DNA of 48,552 nucleotides from Chelatococcus sambhunathii (GTDB lineage Bacteria; Pseudomonadota; Alphaproteobacteria; Rhizobiales; Methylopilaceae): assembly GCA_031316315.1 (NCBI GenBank), contig JADBEO010000032.1:1-48552 (forward strand), in the 5' to 3' direction. How positions within the stretch are numbered: the first letter of the stretch is position 1; every line of letters begins with the position of its first letter. Positions 44,337-48,552 of the stretch are shown in pieces. Below the pieces are notes generated by a model. It was given only the letters and a program-made list of their open reading frames with translations. It did no database searches and was not told where the DNA came from. The position numbers were made by a program, and so were the translations under genes.

Positions 44337-45320
44337 GTGACGGGCGATGATTTCAGCGGAACGACGCGCCGCCTCGCCCCCGAGGACGCGGTCGACGCCG
44401 GTCGGCTGCTGGCGCAGGGCGGCCTCGTGGCGTTCCCCACCGAGACCGTCTACGGCCTCGGCGCAGACGCGACCGACGGCGAGGCCGTGGCGCGGCTCTA
44501 CGCCGCCAAGGGGCGGCCGTCGTTCAATCCGCTGATCTCGCACGTCGCCTCGCTCGCGGCGGCGGAGGCGCTCGGCCGCTTCGACCCGACCGCCCGAATA
44601 CTCGCCGAAGCCTTCTGGCCGGGGCCGCTGACGCTAGTCGTGCCCGTCGCGCTGGACTGCGCCGTCTCCGACATCGTCCGCGCCGGCCTCGACACCGTGG
44701 CGCTGCGGATCCCCGACCATCCGGTCGCTCGCGCGCTGATCGAATCCGCCGGGCGGCCGATCGCGGCGCCTTCCGCCAACCGTTCGGGGCGGATCAGCCC
44801 GACGACGGCCGACCATGTGCTGGGCGACCTTGCCGGCCGGATTGACGCAGTCGTGGACGGCGGGCCGACCCGCGTCGGCCTCGAAAGCACGATCGTCGCG
44901 CTGACGGACGGAACGCCCCGCCTGCTCCGGCCCGGCGGCCTCGCCCGCGCGGCGATCGAGGCGGTGATCGGCCGCCCCCTTGCGGAAGCGGTGGTCGACG
45001 GAAACGCCCCTCTCGCCCCCGGCCGCCTCGCCTCGCACTACGCCCCCGCCGCGAAGGTGCGGCTCGATGCCGAAGAGATCTTCGAGGGCGAGGCCTATCT
45101 CGGCTTCGGCCCCGATGTGGAGGGACTTCGCGAAAAGGCGGCCGCGCACGAGACGCTGAGCGCCTCGGGCGATCTCGTCGAAGCCGCCGCGCGTCTGTTC
45201 TCGTGCCTGCGCACCCTCGACGCGACCGGCGCAGCGGTCATCGCCGTCGCGCCGATCCCCGCGCACGGCCTCGGCGAGGCGATCCGCGACCGGCTGGCGC
45301 GGGCGGCGGCGCCGAGGTGA
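44337..45320 (+). CDS. tsaC: L-threonylcarbamoyladenylate synthase (Sua5 type)
   Basis: This enzyme makes threonylcarbamoyl-AMP for the t6A modification of tRNAs reading ANN codons. The 327-residue protein has the YrdC domain (residues ~10-200; VAFPTETVYGLGADATD, KGRPSFNPLISHV, FWPGPLTLVV, PSANRSGRISPTTADHV) and a C-terminal Sua5 domain (~225-325, beginning near LASHYAPAAKVRL), hence Sua5 rather than short TsaC. It starts at GTG with AAGGACGA upstream; the open frame begins earlier (44262) over the divergent promoter region. Confidence 0.92.
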   Translation: MTGDDFSGTTRRLAPEDAVDAGRLLAQGGLVAFPTETVYGLGADATDGEAVARLYAAKGRPSFNPLISHVASLAAAEALGRFDPTARILAEAFWPGPLTLVVPVALDCAVSDIVRAGLDTVALRIPDHPVARALIESAGRPIAAPSANRSGRISPTTADHVLGDLAGRIDAVVDGGPTRVGLESTIVALTDGTPRLLRPGGLARAAIEAVIGRPLAEAVVDGNAPLAPGRLASHYAPAAKVRLDAEEIFEGEAYLGFGPDVEGLREKAAAHETLSASGDLVEAAARLFSCLRTLDATGAAVIAVAPIPAHGLGEAIRDRLARAAAPR

Positions 45321-45354
45321 GGACAGATCGCCCGCCGGCGCCTAAAATGCCCGC

Positions 45355-46815
45355 ATGAGCCCGCCGCCCGACGCCGCCGCTTCCCCCTTCCGTCCGCTCT
45401 CGCAGGAGACGGTCGCCCGCTTCGCCGCGCTCCTCGGGCCGCGCGACGTGCTGGAGGCGGACGCGGCCGCGCCGATGCTGGTCGAGCCGCGCGGGCTCTA
45501 TCAGGGCCGGGCGGGGCTCGTCGTGACGCCGCGGACGGTTGGACAGGTGGCCAGCGTGGTCACGCTGGCCAACGAACTGTCCATCCCGGTGGTCACCCAG
45601 GGCGGCAACACCGGCCTGGTCGGCGGACAGACGCCGGACGGGTCCGGCGGCATGATCCTGCTCTCGACCAAGAAGCTCGACCGCATCCGCGAGGTCGATC
45701 CGGACGAGAACCTGATGGTCGTCGAGGCGGGCGTCACCTTGCAGCGCGTGCAGGACGCCGCGATCGAGGCCGACCGGCTGTTCCCGCTGAGCCTCGGCTC
45801 GGAAGGCACTTGCACGATCGGCGGCAACATCGCCTCCAACGCCGGCGGCGTCGGCGTGCTCGCCTACGGCAACACCCGCGATCTCGTGCTTGGGATCGAG
45901 GCGGTGCTGCCGGACGGGCGGATCTGGAACGGCCTGAGGCGGCTGAGGAAAGACAACACCGGCTACGACCTCAAGCACCTCTTCATCGGCTCGGAGGGCA
46001 CGCTCGGCGTCGTCACGGCGGCGGTGATCAAGCTGTTCCCGGCGCCGCGCGAGGTCGCGACCGCCTTCGTCGGCGTTCCGGACGTCCATTCGGCCCAGAA
46101 ACTGTTCCGGCTCGCGCGCGAGCGCGCCGGCCAGTCGCTGACCGGCTGCGAGCTGATGCCGCGCTTCGGGCTGGAGCTCGTGGTCGACAACATGGCCGAC
46201 AGCCGCGACCCGCTCTCCGAGCCGCACCCATGGTACGTGCTTCTCGAACTCTCCTCGCCGCTCGCGGTCGGCCTCGACCGGACGCTCGAGGCGATCCTCG
46301 AACAGGCCTTCGAAGACGAGGTCGTCGCCGACGCCGCCATCGCCGTCTCCGGCGACCAGACGGCGGCGTTCTGGCGGCTGAGGCTGGGCCTGTCCGAGGC
46401 GCAGGGGCACGCCGGCGGCTCGATCAAGCACGACGTCTCGATCCCCCTCTCGCGAGTCGCGGACTTCATCGTCGAGGCGACGGCGGCGGTCGAAAAACAT
46501 CTCGACGGCGCGCGGGTGGTCGCCTTCGGCCATCTCGGCGACGGCAACATCCACTTCAACGTCACCCAGCCGGTCGGCGCCGACAAGGCCGAGTACCTCA
46601 GGGGCTGGGCGGCGATGAACGCGATCGTCCACGACATCGTCGCGGCCTATGGCGGCTCGATCGCGGCCGAGCACGGCGTCGGGCGGCTGAAGCGCGGCCT
46701 GCTGCCGGGCGTGAAGTCGGAGGTCGAGCTCAACCTGTTCGCGCAGGTCAAGCGTGCGCTGGACCCCAAGGGCCTGTTCAATCCGGGCGTGCTGCTGGCG
46801 GAAACGCGCGCTTAA
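45355..46815 (+). CDS. FAD-linked 2-hydroxyacid dehydrogenase (GlcD/D-2-hydroxyglutarate dehydrogenase-like)
   Basis: A 486-residue flavoenzyme of the PCMH/FAD_binding_4 type: VTQGGNTGLVGGQTPDG and GSEGTCTIGGNIASNAGG bind FAD. The C-terminal domain carries the HLGDGNIHFNV and AEHGVGRLKR metal/substrate motifs. It oxidises a D-2-hydroxyacid such as D-2-hydroxyglutarate, D-lactate or glycolate and passes electrons to a carrier. As a single gene without glcEF it is more likely D-2-hydroxyglutarate or D-lactate dehydrogenase. It begins 34 bases after the sua5 stop. Confidence 0.9.
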   Translation: MSPPPDAAASPFRPLSQETVARFAALLGPRDVLEADAAAPMLVEPRGLYQGRAGLVVTPRTVGQVASVVTLANELSIPVVTQGGNTGLVGGQTPDGSGGMILLSTKKLDRIREVDPDENLMVVEAGVTLQRVQDAAIEADRLFPLSLGSEGTCTIGGNIASNAGGVGVLAYGNTRDLVLGIEAVLPDGRIWNGLRRLRKDNTGYDLKHLFIGSEGTLGVVTAAVIKLFPAPREVATAFVGVPDVHSAQKLFRLARERAGQSLTGCELMPRFGLELVVDNMADSRDPLSEPHPWYVLLELSSPLAVGLDRTLEAILEQAFEDEVVADAAIAVSGDQTAAFWRLRLGLSEAQGHAGGSIKHDVSIPLSRVADFIVEATAAVEKHLDGARVVAFGHLGDGNIHFNVTQPVGADKAEYLRGWAAMNAIVHDIVAAYGGSIAAEHGVGRLKRGLLPGVKSEVELNLFAQVKRALDPKGLFNPGVLLAETRA

Positions 46816-46865
46816 CGGGCTTCTGCAAAGCTGCTCTGAAGAGTTGCGTTTCTTGGAGCCGCACC

Positions 46866-47189
46866 ATGTCGCGCGCCGCCGGCCCCTTCCTCGCCGCGCT
46901 GGGCCTCGCCCTGACGGCCTCCTGCGCATTCGCCGCCGACTACAACGGCCGCGCCGCCCGCAGCGCTGGCGGCGTCGCCGCGGTCGGCGTGAAGTGCCGC
47001 GGGCCCGTCGTCGAGACCGCCCGCTACAAGGAGCAGGTCTGCCACAACGGCGTCGCCGGCTACGCCTACTGCCGCTGGGTGGAGCGCGAGCACGACGTCT
47101 CGACGCCTGAGCACTGCACGCCCGCCTATACGATCGAGGACGCCTATCCGGCCGATCGTGGGGCGTTTCCGCCTTATCCGCGCGGCTGA
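46866..47189 (+). CDS. Small exported Cys-rich protein
   Basis: A 107-residue protein of unknown function with a signal peptide (1-23, ending CAFAA). The mature part has four cysteines (KCRGPVVETARY, EQVCHNGVAGYAYCRW, PEHCTPAY), likely two disulfides in the periplasm, and an aromatic, Pro-rich C-terminus. GGAGCCGCACC upstream supports the ATG. It lies alone between the FAD enzyme and the NUDIX gene. Confidence 0.75.
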   Translation: MSRAAGPFLAALGLALTASCAFAADYNGRAARSAGGVAAVGVKCRGPVVETARYKEQVCHNGVAGYAYCRWVEREHDVSTPEHCTPAYTIEDAYPADRGAFPPYPRG

Positions 47190-47280
47190 GGCGGGGGGTT
47201 TCGGGCCGCTCGACGTGCTATAGCGCGGGCCGTCCGCAAGCCCATTCCCTTCCGAGGCCTTCCGCCGCCGTGCCTTCCGC

Positions 47281-47712
47281 GTGCCGCCGATGACATCTTC
47301 TCCGCAGCCGCGCCTCGCCGCGAGTCTCGCCTGCTTCCGCGACGGCGCGGTCCTGATCGCGCGCCGCGGCCGGGCGCCGAACAAAGGCCTCTGGTCGCTC
47401 CCCGGCGGCGGGGTCGAGTTCGGCGAGTCGGCGGCGGAGGCCGCCGTGCGCGAATTCGAGGAGGAGACCGGCGCGACCGCCGAGGCCATCGGGCTCGCCG
47501 ACGTCGTCGAGGTCGTCGCACGCGACGAGGACGGCCGGCCGCTTCGCCACGCCGTCATCCTGGCCTACGCTGGCCGGCTGGTCTCGGGCGAGCCGACGAC
47601 GACCGAAGAGGCCGACGCCGTCGCCTGGGTCGCGCCCGCCGACATCGACGACTACGCCACCACGCCCGGCCTTGCCGCCGTGGTGGCGAAGGCCGCGGAG
47701 ATCGCCGCGTGA
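47281..47712 (+). CDS. NUDIX hydrolase
   Basis: A 143-residue NUDIX protein with a complete box, GGGVEFGESAAEAAVREFEEETGA (G-x5-E-x7-REFEEETG form, residues ~40-63). It hydrolyses a nucleoside diphosphate linked to another moiety; in this family ADP-ribose or dNTP cleaning is typical but the substrate is unknown. The start may be GTG 47281 or ATG 47290. Its stop overlaps the GTG of the TIGR02301 gene fragment (GTGA), which is evidence that the fragment is a genuine gene start. Confidence 0.9.
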   Translation: MPPMTSSPQPRLAASLACFRDGAVLIARRGRAPNKGLWSLPGGGVEFGESAAEAAVREFEEETGATAEAIGLADVVEVVARDEDGRPLRHAVILAYAGRLVSGEPTTTEEADAVAWVAPADIDDYATTPGLAAVVAKAAEIAA

Positions 47713-47824
47713 TCCGTCCTCCGCTGGCCGCGCTGCTATGCCTTGCGCTGGCCTCGCCCGCGCTCGCTCAGCCGACCGACCGCAAGGCGCCCCCGAAGCC
47801 CACGCCGCAGCCCCAGGCCGCGCC
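47709..47824 (+). pseudogene. 5' fragment of a TIGR02301-family gene (signal peptide part)
   Basis: The frame starts at GTG overlapping the NUDIX stop and encodes a signal peptide (ALLCLALASPALA) and a Pro/Lys-rich segment ending PTPQPQAAP. After 47824 the frame runs over the antisense of another gene and stops making sense. The final PQPQAAP is encoded by exactly the same 20 bases that begin the minus-strand TIGR02301 body at the end of the window, in the same reading frame. The natural continuation is therefore the reverse complement of the window end. I treat it as a broken gene caused by inversion or misassembly. Confidence 0.8.
47805..47824 (+). repeat. 20-base repeat, left copy of a perfect inverted pair
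   Basis: CCGCAGCCCCAGGCCGCGCC; its exact reverse complement is 48533-48552, the last 20 bases of the window. It codes for PQPQAAP in the TIGR02301 frame on both strands. The two copies bound a 708-base segment (47825-48532). Confidence 0.95.
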
Positions 47825-48082
47825 TCAGTGCGGCAGGCTCGGCAGCGTATATCCGCCCTCGCGGATGCGCTCCGGCAGCTTTTCCGCAAAGCGGGCCGTC
47901 GCCTCCTCGCCGAAGGCGAGCACCAGTTCCTTGAGCGCGGCGAACAGGGCGGCGTGCGCGACGCAATCGGGCGCAATGCCGTCCAGCAGCGCCTCTTCCC
48001 AGGCCTCGTCGAGATAGGCGAGAGCCGCGCGGCGACCGTCAGCCACCGCAGGCTCCGTGTTAACGTTCTCTTCGTCGCTCAT
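47825..48082 (-). CDS. Conserved hypothetical small acidic protein
   Basis: An 85-residue acidic protein of unknown function with two or three predicted helices (ALAYLDEAWEEALLDGI, AALFAALKELVLAFGEEATARFAEKLPERI). It looks like a conserved Hyphomicrobiales hypothetical of the kind found beside TIGR02301 genes. Its stop codon touches the left 20-base repeat. In the flipped orientation it would lie downstream of the intact TIGR02301 gene, on the same strand, as expected for an operon partner. The plus-strand frame over it is rejected. Confidence 0.7.
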   Translation of the reverse strand: MSDEENVNTEPAVADGRRAALAYLDEAWEEALLDGIAPDCVAHAALFAALKELVLAFGEEATARFAEKLPERIREGGYTLPSLPH

Positions 48083-48189
48083 GCTGACGCCATGCTCCCA
48101 CTCCCGCGACCCTATCGGGATTCCGAGCGGGCGGTAGGCGATTCTCGAACAAAGGGTTAACGGACTGCGGAAAACCCGACCGATCGCGT

Positions 48190-48552
48190 TTACGGTCCGA
48201 AGCGGGCGCGCACGTCGCCGGCGATTTTCGCAGTCTCGTCCAGGAACATGCGGCTCGCCGTCCGGGCGGCCGGCGTGCAGCTGCGATAGCTCCTCGCCCA
48301 GGTGCGGAAGCTCGAATTGAAGGCGCCGGCGAGCCGGTCCCGACGCTCCTGCGTCGGCGCGTCGGCCTCGATCAGCGCGGCGAGCCTGTCGCGCCAGAGA
48401 TCGGCGTCCTTCTCCTTGCAGACGGTTCTGAGGTGATGCAGCGCGCCAAGCAGCTCGGCGAGGCGGATCATCTGCGGCTCGTAAGGCGGTGGCGCGTTGG
48501 GGTCGGGCTGCGGCGGGGCGACGGGCGCGGGCGGCGCGGCCTGGGGCTGCGG
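48190..48552 (-). CDS. TIGR02301-family protein, body (start missing at window edge)
   Basis: Reading inward from the window edge the frame gives PQPQAAPPAPVAPP, a Pro-rich linker, then YEPQMIRLAELLGALHHLRTVC, DLWRDRLAALIEADAPT, RRDRLAGAFNSSFRTWARSYRSC and RMFLDETAKIAGDVRARFG, the pattern of the exported TIGR02301 family (function unknown). The signal peptide and start codon are missing here; they are found on the opposite strand at 47709-47824. Joined, they would give a protein of about 152 residues. An internal ATG at 48471 is not the real start because it would lose the linker and signal peptide. Confidence 0.85.
   Translation of the reverse strand, partial: PQPQAAPPAPVAPPQPDPNAPPPYEPQMIRLAELLGALHHLRTVCKEKDADLWRDRLAALIEADAPTQERRDRLAGAFNSSFRTWARSYRSCTPAARTASRMFLDETAKIAGDVRARFGP
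48533..48552 (-). repeat. 20-base repeat, right copy of a perfect inverted pair
   Basis: Exact reverse complement of 47805-47824, lying at the last bases of the window, so the match may continue beyond the edge. See the left copy for the reading-frame relation. Confidence 0.95.

Noticed and set aside
45238-46929. 563-residue minus-strand open frame over the FAD enzyme
   Set aside because: It is antisense to a gene with clear FAD-binding motifs and has no recognisable domain.
47825-48017. Continuation of the 47709 frame as a 102-residue protein
   Set aside because: After PQPQAAP the sequence is Ser/Ala-rich antisense of the small acidic protein gene; the real continuation is the window end read in reverse.

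Overview
The window is GC-rich, densely coding chromosomal DNA from an alphaproteobacterium, most likely of the order Hyphomicrobiales (Rhizobiales). Pointers are the lpiA-acvB pair, the short aa3-oxidase subunit IV next to pntAB, tandem-type DUF29 genes, the NUDIX/TIGR02301 neighbourhood, short ATGA gene overlaps, and inverted-repeat intergenic elements of a kind common in this order. I see no rRNA, tRNA, CRISPR array, phage, transposase or plasmid gene. Genus is not decidable from what I can see.

Layout. 0.2-9 kb: a tartronate-semialdehyde-reductase-like enzyme, an exporter ABC protein, two DUF465 proteins, a SAF-domain oxidoreductase, purEK plus a small DUF6980 gene, rpsU between two terminators, and a TPR lipoprotein. 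9-13.2 kb: acvB and lpiA/mprF, making and degrading lysyl-phosphatidylglycerol. 13.3-19.4 kb: a cell-surface stretch with a UbiA-type prenyltransferase, GtrA, two RTX proteins, a GT-C-like membrane glycosyltransferase and a lytic transglycosylase. 19.5-22.5 kb: a three-gene signalling operon (CHASE3 kinase, single-domain regulator, receiver-HWE kinase). 22.5-26.4 kb: an unusual two-part secreted protein and thiC with a TPP riboswitch. 26.4-29.2 kb: two DUF29 paralogues flanking a GntR regulator and an EctD-like dioxygenase. 29.3-34.4 kb: pntB-pntA-cox subunit IV and an ABC1 kinase-like gene. 34.6-40 kb: a Bug-type binding protein divergent from a LysR regulator with a candidate operator between them, a secreted protein of unknown function and a talarate/galactarate-dehydratase-like enzyme. 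40.2-47.7 kb: tlyA-rlmD, an acyl-CoA dehydrogenase, Sua5, a GlcD-type FAD enzyme, a small secreted Cys-rich protein and a NUDIX hydrolase.

The most striking feature is at the right edge. The 5' end of a TIGR02301-family gene (signal peptide) lies on the + strand after the NUDIX gene. The rest of the same gene lies on the - strand at the very end of the window. The two pieces share a perfect 20-base inverted repeat (47805-47824 and 48533-48552) in matching reading frame. Flipping the 708 bases in between restores one continuous gene. This is either an invertible segment or a fold-back error at a sequence end; the sequence alone cannot decide.

Other points of interest: five long intergenic inverted repeats in three sequence families, three of them between convergent genes; a prenyltransferase with what looks like a remnant of a lost HAD domain; an AcvB with a degenerate first VirJ half; and a hairpin that holds the ribosome binding site of the secreted protein downstream of thiC.
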